From Latrodectus hesperus (lineage: Eukaryota > Arthropoda > Arachnida > Araneae > Theridiidae), in the NCBI GenBank assembly GCA_037975125.1, contig CM075852.1, positions 5,984,064 through 6,048,063 on the forward strand: a stretch of DNA of 64,000 nt. Reading direction: 5' to 3'. A program made the position numbers and the translations under genes. The stretch's first letter is position 1, and each line of letters begins with the position of its first letter. The notes beneath the pieces are model-generated. The model searched no databases. It was not told the DNA's origin and saw nothing but the letters and a program-made list of their open reading frames with translations. Shown here in pieces: positions 47,761 through 62,990 of this stretch.

Positions 47761-49333
47761 AGTATTATTTTAATAATAAAATAAGAAATTGTGGTATTTT
47801 TCTTAACACCCACAATTTAGGGTGATATTTTTGAAGAGTTTTGGGAATGCAGTAGAAATGCAGCAGCAGAGGGTCTACCGAAAATAGTAAAACTTTGAAA
47901 GTGGTCCACGAGAAACAAAGTTTGGTAACCCATGATTTAGATTGAAATCACCAGCATTAAGATATTTAAATCTATAAAAAAATTAAGTGTTTTATTTTAC
48001 TTCAAAAAACTATAAAATTAAAATATTAAAATATGAATATTAATTCTGTCCAATTTAAAGAATTCAGGAAATAATTTATAAATTATTAATAGAAAATAAT
48101 CGCAAAAATAACAATCCAGTTATATAAAGAAGAATCCAGATACATATAGTAATTCAAATGCATAATGAAATTTAGATTTATAACTAATTTGTAAATTCTA
48201 AGATTTTTAAAAATCATAAGGGCACATAAAATGATCCAGTAAAACTGATTTTGGGTGACTATTTATTTTAAGAAAAACAAAAAATAGTTCTCTAAACTTT
48301 GGTTCATAAAATTAATTTTAAATTAATTATAAATCAATTTTTTTAAAAAAATCTGATATTATAAAACATTCAAGTTTACAAGTAATTCAGGACTGCGTCT
48401 TCAATTTAAATAAAGCTAAATTATTAAAATCTAAATGCAATTAATACAACTGTGCAGAAAAATACAAAAATTGCAAATAAAAAAAATAGATTTAAAAAAT
48501 AAAATCCTTTCCAATTAGAATGAATTTTAGAATCATGCTATTTTTATAATTTTAAGTACTTAATTATGTTAACAAAAATAAATCAAAAACTAAATTATGT
48601 ATTTAAAGCTATAAGAACAGCTTTAAGTAATTAATTTTGTTAACAAAATAGATATTTTTTTAAAAAAACTGGACTGTTTAAAATATAAATAAGTATAAAT
48701 ATGTGAAAAAATGAAATAACATTTATCAATTTCTTTTTACTTATAAAATTCATTAAAAATAATGAAATATCATCCGCACATTTAATAATATATTGTCTGA
48801 AGAAATATTGTAATAAATGAATTACAAGAGCAAAACAATTCAGTTAAACTTTGAAAGGGGTTATACCATTTAAAGAGATAAAAAAACAGGATATATTTTG
48901 AATTAATTATTTTATATAGACTAAAATCAAACTGTCCTATAAATTAATGTTTTGATTATTTCTATTTAAAATGTTATTTACAATGCATATCATTTCAACA
49001 AAAGATAAAACTTGATTTAAATATTTAAATTATAAAATATTGAAAAATCAAAATACTTATATACGTAGTCTTAAATACTTATATATGAAAAATCAAAATA
49101 CTTACATATGTATATATATATGTAGTTCATGCAAATTAGAATTCTCTGATATCATGTATGATTATATTTTTCATATTTTGATAAAATAACAACTTTTAAC
49201 TAATTCACACATTTTAATAACTTTCTTGTAGCAACCCGTAATTTATGAGTTTATATATTTCGTTTATGCAATGAGTAAATATTTCAGAACATGTTATTTT
49301 TATTAGTGGTCAAAAATAATAGAATTTCCATAC
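47761..49333 (-). other. Probable intron of the MGAT4-type gene, AT-rich
   Basis: Downstream (minus sense) of the MGAT4-type exon. No exon for the next part of the enzyme was found. 47790-47940 is less AT-rich and may be a repeat end. Confidence 0.45.
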
Positions 49334-49723
49334 CTCCTGTTCTTGATCCAGCAATTTTCAGAGCAGGATGAAGTCCGTCAAAATTATTCATTAGATGAGG
49401 TAAATAATGGTGCAAAGAGGGTAATTGTAAGTCTAACGTATCATCTATATCCCGATCTTTCTTAAGTGCAAGGTTAGCACCGTTGTATTGGACATTATGC
49501 TGCTGTTGCTGCCATAACGTTCCTCTCCCCAGAAACACGCGGGCATTTTGCCTGGGAATGCTGACACGATTGTATAAACTTGACGACTGTAACACATGAT
49601 CGAAACTCTGACGCAGGGACGTGATGTCTCTTAGTCTTTCTTGACTCAACATCTTGGCATGGCGAAGTCGCTCTTTTAGTTGAGCAATCTGTTGCTGGAG
49701 GGATACGTTGTCAGAAATGTTAC
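49334..49723 (-). CDS. MGAT4-type N-acetylglucosaminyltransferase, stem exon (partial gene)
   Basis: A 390-nt exon on the minus strand: acceptor TTTGATTTTAG, donor GTATGG, 2 leading bases, 129 codons, 1 trailing base. Residues 1-45 form a likely coiled-coil stem (SLQQQIAQLKERLRHAK ... SQERLRDITSLRQSF). A Gln-rich segment (WQQQQHNV) follows. The last 30 residues (LPSLHHYLPHLMNNF ... ALKIAGSRTG) match the start of the conserved domain of alpha-1,3-mannosyl-glycoprotein 4-beta-N-acetylglucosaminyltransferase (GT54), where vertebrate proteins read xPSIYYHLPHLL...GRTG. Family knowledge: these are Golgi type II membrane enzymes that add a beta-1,4-GlcNAc branch to N-glycans. The membrane anchor must be in an upstream exon and the catalytic domain in later exons; neither was found here. 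The vertebrate A and B paralogues cannot be told apart from this piece. Confidence 0.9.
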
Positions 49724-50972
49724 CTAAAATCAAAAATAATATTTTTGTAGAATACTTAACATGCATTGATTCCTTGCAATAAAATTATAAATTACGTCTA
49801 TGAATTTCAGTTTTTTTAAGTAAAATTTTTATGTTTTAAGTATTTCTTTTCACTAACATCAATTTTGTGGATCTGTAACAAAGTATTGAAGCATTGCTTA
49901 CAGATGTAAGAGTTTTTTTTTTTTTTAAGTTAAAGATATTTATATTTCTTTCAACAATGATATCTTATTAAACTAAATAAGTTGCTTATTATTTATGTCA
50001 AGGGAATAATTTATGTTCATTAAATGGTTTTTACTTCATCTGGGTAATCATCCATAAAATGTAACTGGGAAATTTTAATTTAATGAGAAAATCAATGAAT
50101 AACCTAATTATAAATATCTCTGATTTCAGATTTAAATAAATGATACAAATGTTTTGTTGAAAATAAGTAAAGTTTCTTGTTTCTTGTAATGCCTGCCAAA
50201 ATATCTTTCAAATTCAAAATCAGTAAAGTAAGAGTAAGTAAAATTATGTAAAGATTTACTTTAGAATGTATTTGTTTGAATTTATAAAAAAAACAAAGTA
50301 AAATATCTCTGTAACCATTTAAAAATCACAATTTTAATATTTTTTCAAAAACCTTTTATTTTTAAGCAATTGTTTTAAGGTCCCTACTCAAATTATCTGA
50401 AATTAAACAAAATACTTTATGCTCGAAATTTTAATTTGGAGCTACTACATTTAATCTTCTTAAGTTTCAAAAATGAATGATAAATTCAATCCAAATAGTT
50501 ATGTAACTAAAAATAAAATGTATTTTATACTATCATCAACACATATACATTTTGTTAGTTCATTCTGCGATTGTATAAGATATTATCTAATCTTATAGAA
50601 ATAGTTAATGCTAGACAGTAAAATATATTTTAATATTTCATGAATTTTCATATTTATTTCATTATTTATATCATATTGGGCATATATAGGGGATAATTGC
50701 TTTTTCATATTCCAGACACTTTTCAGTTGTTTAAACGTGCTTTTTATAGAGTGTTTGATATAGATTTCTTAAGGTTAGATTACTTAATATTTGTTGTTCA
50801 ATAAGACCAAGAAACACGTTCATGTAGACTGCTGCATAATGCTTATGAAAATTTCCTATCAGAATGAAGAAAGGTACTTTTCACAAGCATTAAGCTTATA
50901 AAAATTTTTACTTTCAAAAACTTACCTTTTTAATTAAAAATTTTAAAAAAAATGTGAACATGATTTAATAAT
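49724..50972 (-). other. Probable upstream intron of the MGAT4-type gene
   Basis: AT-rich with no exon recognised. A poly-T tract lies at 49912-49926. Confidence 0.45.
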
Positions 50973-51215
50973 CTGCCGACCGATTGTAGAACGCTTAGCT
51001 ACCTTAACTTCGAAGCAGTGCGTCCCTGCTTCGAATCCTGGTTCAGGCTTAGTTGTTCCTTTCCCTGTGTGTGTGCGTTTCTCTATTCTTTAATATTCGG
51101 GGCAACCAACTATAGCCCTGTTGTACAAGTTGCTATCGACTTCACGCTTTATAGAACTGAATCAATTAATCCTAAGATATGCGGGAGACGGAAGGAAAAT
51201 AATTTATAATCTTCC
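50973..51215 (+). repeat. tRNA-headed SINE, family 3
   Basis: Head GCCGACCGATTGTAGAACGC, B-box GCTTCGAATCCTGG. Related to 16897-17070 on the opposite strand. The 63-codon frame is not a gene. Confidence 0.72.
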
Positions 51216-51300
51216 GTTATAAATCCGAAATTTGCATTTTGCGTATTTTTTATGTCACTACACAAAAGTTTTTCTTAAATCAATCTATTGAAAATATATG

Positions 51301-51576
51301 CTGCCGCCCATCTTGTCTAGTGGTCAGTGTACCTGACTGCGGATTAGGAGGTCCTGGGTTCGAATCCCGGTTCGAGCATGAATGTACTTTCTCTCTCTAT
51401 TTATCCTGTCATTGTCCCTTCCTTGTATGAATGACAAGTGAATGGTTGCCTACCCTATAAACGGGTACCTATGGCATATGTGTACTGAAGAAGTCGGACT
51501 CCACATTAAATATGGTTCAGTTGGAAAAGTGGAACAGCGCACCCTATATTGCCAGCTAGGCTGGTACACGACAACA
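51301..51576 (+). repeat. tRNA-headed SINE, family 1, full length with target-site duplication
   Basis: Family 1 head, body and (ACAA) tail. It is flanked by AAAATATATG (51291-51300 and 51577-51586). Confidence 0.93.
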
Positions 51577-51586
51577 AAAATATATG

Positions 51587-52934
<1,348 letters not shown>

Positions 52935-54829
52935 TTGCATTTGAAGAATTTGGTAATTCCGTTTCCTAATATTTGCATAAAAAATGCTAAACTAAAATGC
53001 TACTTGAAATATAACGCAAACTTTATATTTTTATACATCATTAAAAATGTTTGGTAACAGTAATCAAATAAATAGGCTAAAATATTATTTCGTCCATGGT
53101 GAAATAGGAAAAAGCTTTTACCAGTTTACTATCAATATCGATAAATGCATAAATTTGTTATATATTTATAAATCTTCGTGTTATAAGCAAAGATAATTTT
53201 CAAAGCATTAACATATCAAATCATCAGTTGAATTGCATTTTAAGCACATTATTAATAAAATTTGATTTGTATGTAATAACGCATGTATCTTTTTATATAT
53301 AGTATTAGCCGTAAAAAGTACAACAAGAAAGTTATCTTGACACATATACGCTTTTAAATGTATACATTTTAGTAGGATTTCTCATAAATATTTTGCATTT
53401 TTCTTGGTGGTAAAATTTTGTGATGCCTCATATTAGACGGATAGCTGCTTATAACAAGAACATTTTTAGTGGTGGTGAAATTTGCACAGTAGCCTATCAG
53501 GATCCCATTGCAACACTGCTGCTTACGTTGATGGAAACTTTGAATGCTTGTTCAGGACAAATCTCTGAGCAGCATATTTTATCCAGGTTACTCGTTTTTA
53601 ATACCAACCGCAAAAATACACATAATATCTATATCTATTTAATGGACTACACAAACAATATTGAAACAATTTCGTCAATAACAACATTGAAAATGTGAGA
53701 CAAAATGTTTTTCCATTTTTATTTGAATGATTGTGAGTAAAATGTCCTACCTCCAAAGACGATTGATTTCCTCAAAATATTCTTTCATTATTTATTTCTT
53801 CAGTTATCATTATCAATTACTTTTTCATTAAAATTATAAATTCTTTGCTTTTTGGTTGAAAATGCATTTTAGTAAAATCTGTACTGATTTACAGATCAAA
53901 TTATTCCTTTCATAAGTATAATTATGAAGGAAATTTAAGAATCAAATAATAAAATTAAAATGTGATAAACTTAAAATAAATTTCTGAATGTCTTACCAAA
54001 CATTGTGAAACATTTTTCACGATTTTTTTTAAATACTAGAAACTTATTTTTAAAATATCTTTCTGACTAATGGTTAAGAAACGTGTGATAGTTTATCAGT
54101 TAAAATAAAATATCTTCAAATGATTCAACAATTTTTATTTAAAACAAATCAAATTTGGCCAATTCAAATATCTCCATTGGAAATCCATTAAAGTTTAACT
54201 AATTTTTTACTTCTCATTATTTTCTGTTTACTTTTTTTTTAAATTATATCTGCTGACTTGAAGAAAATTAAATAAAAAAAATTGCAATTTTAGAAACATT
54301 AACAGAAGAAAAAAAATATAAAATGCTTAGTCAAATGACTACTTAAAATGTCATTTTAAGAGACATTTTTCCTACAATCTTTTACACTTATTTAAATATA
54401 TTAATCTAAAAGTGTCTTACTGAGAAAAACTATTTGAGGGAAACTGGAACATTGTTTCCACATTTTTCCAGTAAATATATTAAAAAATGTTTAAACCATG
54501 AGTAAAAATTTAAATTACGAAATTGAATCTAATTTAGAATTAAAATGACATTAATTATATAATTTAGGAAGTATTTAAAATTAATTTGTTACATTCTTAA
54601 TTATTAAGCAATCAATTTTTAATTATGATGACAAGATCAAAAGCTTAAAGGAAATAGAAAGTAATTTTATTGATCTATTTTATGTATTCAAGTAGCAATA
54701 AATTTAATTTATTTTAACTGATAAATTATGTACAATGTACACAAGAAGGTTCTTGCCCTTCTTAATGATACAAAAGAAGAAAGACTACAGAAATCGTGGC
54801 CTATTGTAAGTCCTTGAAGTAATTACCAT
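52935..54829. other. AT-rich DNA with one unassigned open frame
   Basis: The 53420-53698 (plus) frame, 92 codons beginning MMPHIRRIAAYNKN, has a balanced first half (to about 53600), but no family is recognised. It could be a fragment of a repeat. The rest is AT-rich. Confidence 0.35.
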
Positions 54830-55760
54830 TGGAATTACCATTACCCCTGGAAACAGGTCGGCTTTCTGCCAACGTGTTTCCAGATGTTCAATCTCCTTGC
54901 GGTAAAACTCTAAGGTTTTGGGAGCAACCAAGTAGCAGTTAGTATTCCTGGCCACCCGTTATCATGTTATCGGGCAAGAACACTACTTCGCTTAACCAGT
55001 ATTTAATCCTTCTGTGGCAATGCTTGCTGTACATGTTCTAATTGCTATGAGTACAGTTCAGCGTGAGCATTGAAAGTGTCTCCTATTAAACAACTTTACG
55101 ACTAGATCACCAGAAACAAAGTATAATCTCATATAGCTGCATTGATGGTCTTGCTGTATGTGGAGCAGTATCCTTGGGTAACGACCAATGTTTGAAACGC
55201 TTGGGAGTGTTATACAGGGCACATTTTTTTCCAATTTGTCAGAATTTGATTGAATATGGATGCGTTATGAGAGAGAGAAAGCAATGATAAATAAGTTGCC
55301 ACTCGTTGCTTCTTATGGATTTCCAACAGGTGTAAGGATCCTAATTACTCAGCCTGTTATGTCTTACCTAAGCTTCACAGACGAAGACTAACCGTTTCAT
55401 ATGAAACTTTAAGTGGTCTGGCAAGTTCATAACACGTTTAAACATTGCTTTTTTCACTTTGAAGTCTTTCTGCAATTTGAAATTTTAGCCCACTTTTAAT
55501 TCGTAAAGCAAACAAAACCGAATGAGTTTCTTTGACACTCATCTCTATTGCACATGTTACGATTGGTGAATGTGCGAGGTGTGGACCTCATTTTATAACA
55601 ACTAATATTCCAATTCTTGACTGATCAGCGTCACAACCGCGTCTTTCTCTCTAATTCACATACTTATTTTCACTTTATTGAATATTAGTGTAAAAACAGC
55701 AAGAACATTCTTGTTTACCTGATATTTTATTTTGAAGATACTGTTATTCAAATCTGTAGA
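54830..55760 (-). mobile_element. Mariner-type element remnant
   Basis: Same family as 45240-46170. On the minus strand: the terminal part (55650-55760), an N-terminal part with KETHSVLFALRIKSGLKFQI-like reading (about 55450-55540), and a C-terminal part reading a TLEFYRKEIEHLETRWQKAD-like motif (54840-54930). Many stops and shifts. Confidence 0.75.
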
Positions 55761-57529
55761 ACACTATGAGTTATATATTGCCTCCTGAAAAAACTATATA
55801 TAAACTATATATTGTCTGCTGGAATGTGAAAAACGAGTAACAATGCTTGCAGATATAGTTATGTTTACAGTTTAGGCACATCGGTACCATATTGGTGTAC
55901 ATGTGTAATTGTTCTTTGCGCAAGTTATGCACTTAGAATTTTGAAATGGTCAGTATTAGTTGTTTTTCTAACTTCTGATTTTGATGTAATTATTCTTATG
56001 AACTGTTTTGTCACTTTGTAATTTAATTTCACCCATTTGTTTGTGCTCAAAGCTCGTAAGATTTAGGTATAGAGAGTCAAAGATGCATAATCAACACATT
56101 TTTGAATTGAAAAAAATTAAATTAACGAAGACCAAACTTTGTTTGTGTGTGCATTTTTAGTTATCTTTGAAAAGTAACTGAATATCCCGACTTTAATTTA
56201 ACTATTAATTTATTAATGTTAACGATAAAAACTGTGCTACGCATTTTCCATTAATTAAATTTTTGGATATAATTTATACAATTACTTTTTGAAATCAGAA
56301 AAAACAAAATCAAAATATCTCTACTTAAATTTAATATTAATTTAATTTAATTTAAAAAAATTCAAAGTTGGTTAAAACTTAAAAAAGCTAGTAAATTATT
56401 AATACCTAATGCATAAAAATAATTTAGAATACAACTTAGAAATAAAGGTACTAATAAATATTTTTTAAGCAAAATAAACTCATTTTAAATTAACAACATT
56501 TGGTACTTAAAAATATACTCTTTATTAACATTGTTTTCGATATCATATAAATTTCGGTTAAAAATTATTTACTAAATTTTAAATTAATTTATAAACCTTT
56601 TCCTTATTTGGCACATTAATTTAATTCTAAAAACATATATGTTAATATTTTCTATTTAATGTATCAAAATGTTTAATATCAATAATTTTCATGACAAATA
56701 GATAGAGATATATTTACTGGAAAATAAGCATATGCTATTCATTTTATCGAGCTCTAATCTAAATAATATCTATGTTACATATAGATTAAATGATTCTACT
56801 AAACTTTCTAGATTAGAGCATTTAAAGTTTCAAAAACTCTCTAAAATTTATTGTTGAATGAAAAGTTTTAACTAAAGCAAATATCTGAAATCTACATCAT
56901 AATTAGCATATGTTCCACTAAGCAAACATTTTAATCGAAATAAATGAAATCGGACTTTATGTGTAGTCACGTACTAAATTTAAATGTCCTTAATTAAGAA
57001 ACTTACATTCATTTAGGAAACACATAATAATATATCTAGGTAGAAGTAAAAGAAACCGTAATCCATAAATATTAGATAAAAATGTTTAAAGGAAATATTT
57101 CTTTTTAGCTACATTACCATTTGTTAAATTTTTGTGATAAATATAGTAAAAGAATACTTTAAATGTTAATAAAGGAAAGATATGTAAAATTGTGAGGAAA
57201 ATATGCCAACATTTAATTACTGATGATGCTGCGAATTATTTCTAAAGTATAACTTTATAGAAATAAGCTCCATATCATCATGATGTGGTTCCATTTCCTT
57301 ATATCAATGCATTTTGAAATTTCCTTTCACGAGAATCAAAGGCCTTATCAAAGTCAATAGAAAGAACAAAAATGATTGAAACATTAAAGTCAAAAGTGAT
57401 TAAACTAAAAGATTGCAAATATCGAACTTAAAAATGAGATAATGATCGCAAAAATAATTAAAAATAAACAAATTTTAAAATAAATATGTTTTTTTTTTTC
57501 ATTTATCAAAATATTTTTACTCATGCTTT
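55761..57529. other. AT-rich DNA, nothing recognised
   Basis: No exon, repeat family or RNA gene is visible. Confidence 0.5.
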
Positions 57530-58120
57530 CTGGACAGTTAAAGGGACATCAGAGTCGTTATTTCCCATTCAGATCCATCGGTGTTGAAGGAACCTCCATC
57601 CGATTTACGATTTGGAAAAATATTCAAACTAGATAAAAGTCGACATTTTTACTCCAACATTCCACCAAGAATTGCCACCGAAAATATAAGGGTCTGTACG
57701 TAGTGCAGGCTTACATTCAGAAAACATGGACTGTAAATAAAACGTGGAGGGATGAAAGAAAAAAAAACTGACTGAAGATAAGTTTTATGGCCAAGCCTTC
57801 ATTGCCCAAAATGATTTGGGGCGTAACTAGCCCAGAAATGCATCTTTACGACTATACGTTCTTTATTTCTGCAACTTTTATGGTATTTGGTTCATTGACA
57901 GAAACATAAAAAGGAGGAACGAATTTATGTGATTTTCCATTCTACCATTGCCACTTTTTGCTTCTCCCCAGAACATTTTACTTTCATCTCTTTGTCAAAT
58001 TCGATCATTTTCCCTTGGAACATGTGATCAAGAGATAAGGCTTTTTCTGTGACATTGCAAATATTTATTCCTATGCTGTAAGCATTCCACTCTTCCTTCT
58101 ACACGATTATTGTAGAATAT
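57530..58120. other. GC-elevated block, unidentified
   Basis: Clearly less AT-rich than the surrounding kilobases on both sides. No long frame, SINE head or transposase motif was read. It could be a regulatory element, a 5' exon of the MGAT4-type gene or an old repeat. Confidence 0.3.
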
Positions 58121-61100
58121 TTACACATAAGTATGTGTCAAGAAAATAAAAAAAATATGTATTTTTTTCATTTTACTTTGTTTTAATATTTAAAATATAA
58201 TAATTTGTTGTATTTAAAAATACTACTGTACAAGAGTTTAACACTAAAAGACAGCATTGCTAAATACCATTCTATGTTTTAATGATAGTTAAGGAAGTAT
58301 ATTTTTTCTTATGAATTCTGATATCTGCTTTTTTCAGATATAGGAAAAAATTACTATTGTTTAGTATAATTTTCGAAACAAGGATACTTCTTATAATACG
58401 TTTGAATTCTTTCCAGAAAAAAAAGTTAACAAACTCATAGATTCTTTTAATTTTTGATGATTTTATTGTGAAATTACTTTTTATAGTTTTAACTTAATAT
58501 ATATATAAAGTTATGTTACATACCTCAATTTAGGTATAGATACAAACTATGTGGGAAGAGTTTCATCCAAATTGTGATACAATTGGAAGAAACAATTTGT
58601 ATACTTAAAGATAATTCAATTTTATCAACAATATATTTTTATGCACCTAATGTTGTTTATATATTTCATAATCTTGGCTTGTTTCACAAGTAATGCATGA
58701 ATATAATCTATTAAAAATTCAAGATTGTTGCTCTAGATTCATATATGTAGTTGCAAAACATAAGACTGCATTTCAATTAACTTACAACAACATTTATGAC
58801 AAATTTATCTTAATTCATTCTTGGAGCAATAAATATTTTCACAATTTCAATAATATTGACCAAAATATAATGTAAGCATTCATTTTCATTCTTTAATTTC
58901 ATTCATTTGTTACCTTTTCGTATAACTTTGAATTTAAAGTATCAAACTCAAAGAAAAATAAATTATTCAACTTATAGATTGTTTCATAAAAAACAATTAT
59001 AGGCAGTTAATAGGTATATGTTTTATGATAATAAAATGTTTATGAAATGTAAATATGTACATTTAAATAAATCACGAAAATACAAATGATAAACACTTAA
59101 ATCAGTACTTCACGTTTTTAGGTAATATTCTATTGACTAAAATGGGATATGTTCATTCATCAATCTTATATATATGGCAGCTGCTTATAAAGGTAAATAG
59201 ATATTCTTAAAAATGCTGATTGATTTACTTCTTCATAAACGTTCGTTGCAGAATAAGTTAGTTTTATATTTTAAAAAACTTTTTACGTTTCCTGTTATGT
59301 CATTCAAGGTTATTTTCACATTTGCAAATGAATTTTATCAACTGCCTTTATCTAAAGAAGATATTTTTAAAAAAATCACTTGAACTATTTATTACTTTAC
59401 TTCATCTGTTTTTATCTGACAAACACAATTTAATTTGACTATCGTGTGTTTTTGATTTGCTTAAAGTTGGAACAAGTTCCTTAAGTAAATTGCATGATAA
59501 TGATTATTTTTTTAAACATTCAACCATTTACTACATTGATAATATTTTTAAGACTTATATAATCTATTACATTATATAACCACAAAAAATTATTCCGTTA
59601 TTTATTTAATATCTATCTTATCATTTTAACACAGTATATAAAATTTTTTATCAAGCAGTATTTATATTTTGAATTATTTTCTGAATAGTGTACAAAATTA
59701 GATTTACAATTATTCCTACATTGATGCTTAAATTTGGATTCATTAAGACTGCTTATTGCACTCTGATATGAATAGTTATAAAATAAATTATGAAATTCTT
59801 TTCGAAATTTATTAAGACTATTGTTATACCGTTAAGGTACCAAAACTCTCGCTTGAAAAACAAATAAAATGCAGTTAGATAAAAAAATGAAAAAGGATTA
59901 CTACGTTTGCAGCTCTAATTTTTCCATTTTATTGAAGATGAAAATTACACATTTAAATGTGGGTTCAAGTGAATAATCATTTTTATTAAAATTTTAACAA
60001 AATGTATGTTTATCTGGAAGAAATTCAATTTCAAACAATTTTGAATTTGGATTGAATTATATGAAATAATAATTCTTGATATGTAACATAAATATCTAGG
60101 ATAAGGAAAATATCATGATGTTAAAAACTAATGATTTTAATAATAATCTACAACAATATATTATTGTAACCATTGATAATTTAACTATTTTTATCTATAT
60201 ATCATTTTGAAACTAAGTAATTCAAGTAAAGTATCATAAATCTTTTAACCGATAATTAATGAATTTAATTTAAACTGTAACATTTTTATTTCCTTCTAAA
60301 GGAAATGAATGCAACTTAATTCGTTTACTTAAGAGAACCGAAATAACTATGAATGGAAGAACTTAAATAAGACAATTTTATGAATATTATGTTTATCCGA
60401 CATGCGTAATTAATCTTATTAAATATTATTAAAAAAGCTTATATATTTTATTTATATATATTATCAAATTTATGATAAATAAAAGTTCTTAAATACTTTA
60501 ATGTGTTAATAATATGCTTAATATTTTCTGTCCTTAAATAAATCATATATTTTAATAGGATGAATAAATTGAGTAAAGTGCATTAATAAGTAATTAATTA
60601 TATTACTGTTTATCAGCATCATTACAAAAATCTATGAAAAATTATTTTGTTTCTATAGAATAAAAATGTTTCTTTGTAAATTATTCATTTCTATGGAACA
60701 AACTTATAGTGAATTTTGCTTTCTTTTTAATTCCTTTCGAACATTCTGAACATTACCTTGGTGTATATTAATATAGTTTAAGATGCTAGAAATTAAATGA
60801 ATATAAAATGTATGAATGATATATTCTGTTATTTATTTTTAATAACATGAATAAATAAATCTTTTCCTCTCTTATAAAACTGCCCATAAATATATTCTTT
60901 TACTTTCTAAAAGGAATTTCTTTCTATGAATCATGCAGTATATGAATAAGAGTAAAATGCATTTGAATATACGTTGCACGCTATAAATTTCCTGTAAAGA
61001 TTAATATATTATTGTTCTTTACCGCACAATAGAAATAGTGCAGTTTTCTTATTTCGGTTATTCATTCAATATAAATTTATTGCATAGCCAAAAAAACTAA

Positions 61101-62239
61101 ATGATATACATATTTGCATAAATTTTGTATACTCACTTTTAAGACATTCAAGCAAAAATTTCAAACCGGATTCTAAAGTTTTTGGCAATTTCTAGAATAT
61201 AGATTTGTTTATCGAAACTCTCAGAATCAAACGGCGAACATTTATTTAATTACTTTGATGTTCTCTGTTCCAGATTTTAGTTTAATGAGTTGCGATATAC
61301 ACAGTTGATCACTTTTCTACTCTCTCCTGAAATCCACCCCAAAAGCTAGATTGCTTACAAGTTAAGTCATTCATTAATTTGGATCACGAGCCAAAATTCA
61401 ATTGAGAGTGCATGTGACTTTCTAAAATAATGGGTTAACCTAATTATAGTTCATTGTAAACATCTTTGGTCTCAATGATGTACCGAGTTCAATCTCTCAC
61501 AGAATGTGTCTTTAGATATATACTTCAGTTACGAAATATATATTGTCATGAAAATATTTAAATATGAGCTCTATAAGATTGAAGCTACATGTTGATTTAG
61601 AAAAAAGTTCCATAGCTTCAGTTTTTAATTATTTTTTACCTGACAATAATCTATTCAATTATATAAATTATAATACAATTTTAACGAACCTTATTCCAAT
61701 TAAATTTATATGATGGAAAAAGAATTAAAATTACTTTGTTTAAGTTAGAAAATAGATGCAGAATTTTTCATCTCAAATTCTTATATTTTATTTTTATCAA
61801 ATGTTTTCACAGAAAAATAATTTCATTATTGATCCAGACAATTATAGTTTCAACTCTTTAAGCAAAACTGTGATTAAAAAATATTTGGAGTATTTTACAC
61901 TGAGTTTATTTATAAAAATACTATCTACAAATGTTCATCAAAATTTCTTTTGTATTTATAAGTACCTATACATTTTTAGGAAGATAGTATATTTAATTGT
62001 ATGAAAGTAAAATAATTTTATTGCTAGAATAAATTTTAATTTTGTCATTTCTCTAAAATGTGTAAAAGTTATTAAATACAATACAATTGCAAACTTTTGT
62101 TTTCACAGTGAAAGGTCTGCTACAAAAAACATTTAAAATATTACAAAAGTTTCTTACAATTTTTACAATTTATAAGTACAATTTTTTATTAAATAGAGCA
62201 ATCAATGTTTAATACTCTTAAAAAGTTGAAATTTTGCAG
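58121..62239. other. AT-rich DNA, nothing recognised
   Basis: Short open frames (58693-58875, 61756-62004) are compositional. 61180-61560 is somewhat less AT-rich, with a weak GAGTTCAATCTC B-box-like site. Confidence 0.45.
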
Positions 62240-62395
62240 AGAATCTTTCGAAGATAATCAATTGCTTGGAAGAACATAAATGAGACATTTAAAAGAATTT
62301 ATAGTCAATGATCGTCGACTGGCAATAGCAGACATTATAAAATTAGCTTCTGTATCATTTATTTTCAATCGAGCAAATCAAAAAGAAACTATATT
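62240..62395 (+). mobile_element. Mariner-type transposase fragment
   Basis: Reads VNDRRLAIADIIKLASVSF, which matches the second helix-turn-helix of mariner transposases (pattern NDRRL...IA...). Only a short piece remains. Confidence 0.6.
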
Positions 62396-62764
62396 TTAAC
62401 ATATAACATTTTGAGTTGTTACTAAAACAAAAAAAAATTATTCAAGGTAATCCAGATTATGTTTCAAGAAACATTTTTGTTAATTGATACAAAACTATGA
62501 ATAATAAGAATTATTCTAAAAACAGCTGAAATAACTGTTGATACAGCTGAACAGTCAGTGAATAGCATTTCAAAAAGAAGAAAAAATATTGACTCAAGAT
62601 TTGTATGAAAAATATTGACTTGTATAGATGAAAAATATTGACTTGTATAGATTGCATAGAAACAATGTCGACTGCTTAAAACTCAAGACAGTGTCGAATT
62701 TCCTTTGATTGCCAAAATGTTGTGCATTACAATTTTTCTCTTTTCAACAAATATAATTACTGAG

Positions 62765-62990
62765 CGTTTGTGGCTCAATAGCTTCACGCCGCTTACCGAA
62801 AAATTAACAAAGTGAATCATCACTGGCCATTGATGATCGATTAGATTGATGACAACATTCTTCCTCACTAGACTGCTGGAACTTCATGTGTTGGGAACAT
62901 GCCCACGTTAATCAGTGACTTTCAAAGTCTTTCCACCATTTTGACATGAATGTTGAAAAAATGCCAGCTCAAGTGTGTATCAGCCACTTT
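62765..62990 (+). repeat. Long SINE (family 6), old diverged copy
   Basis: TGTGGCTCAATAGCTTCACGCC, CCCACGTTAATC, TGCCAGCTCAAGTGTG match the minus strand of 31273-31678. The 61-codon minus frame across it is not a gene. Confidence 0.75.

Noticed and set aside
62683..62868. 61-codon minus-strand open frame
   Set aside because: It lies largely on the antisense strand of a diverged family 6 SINE.
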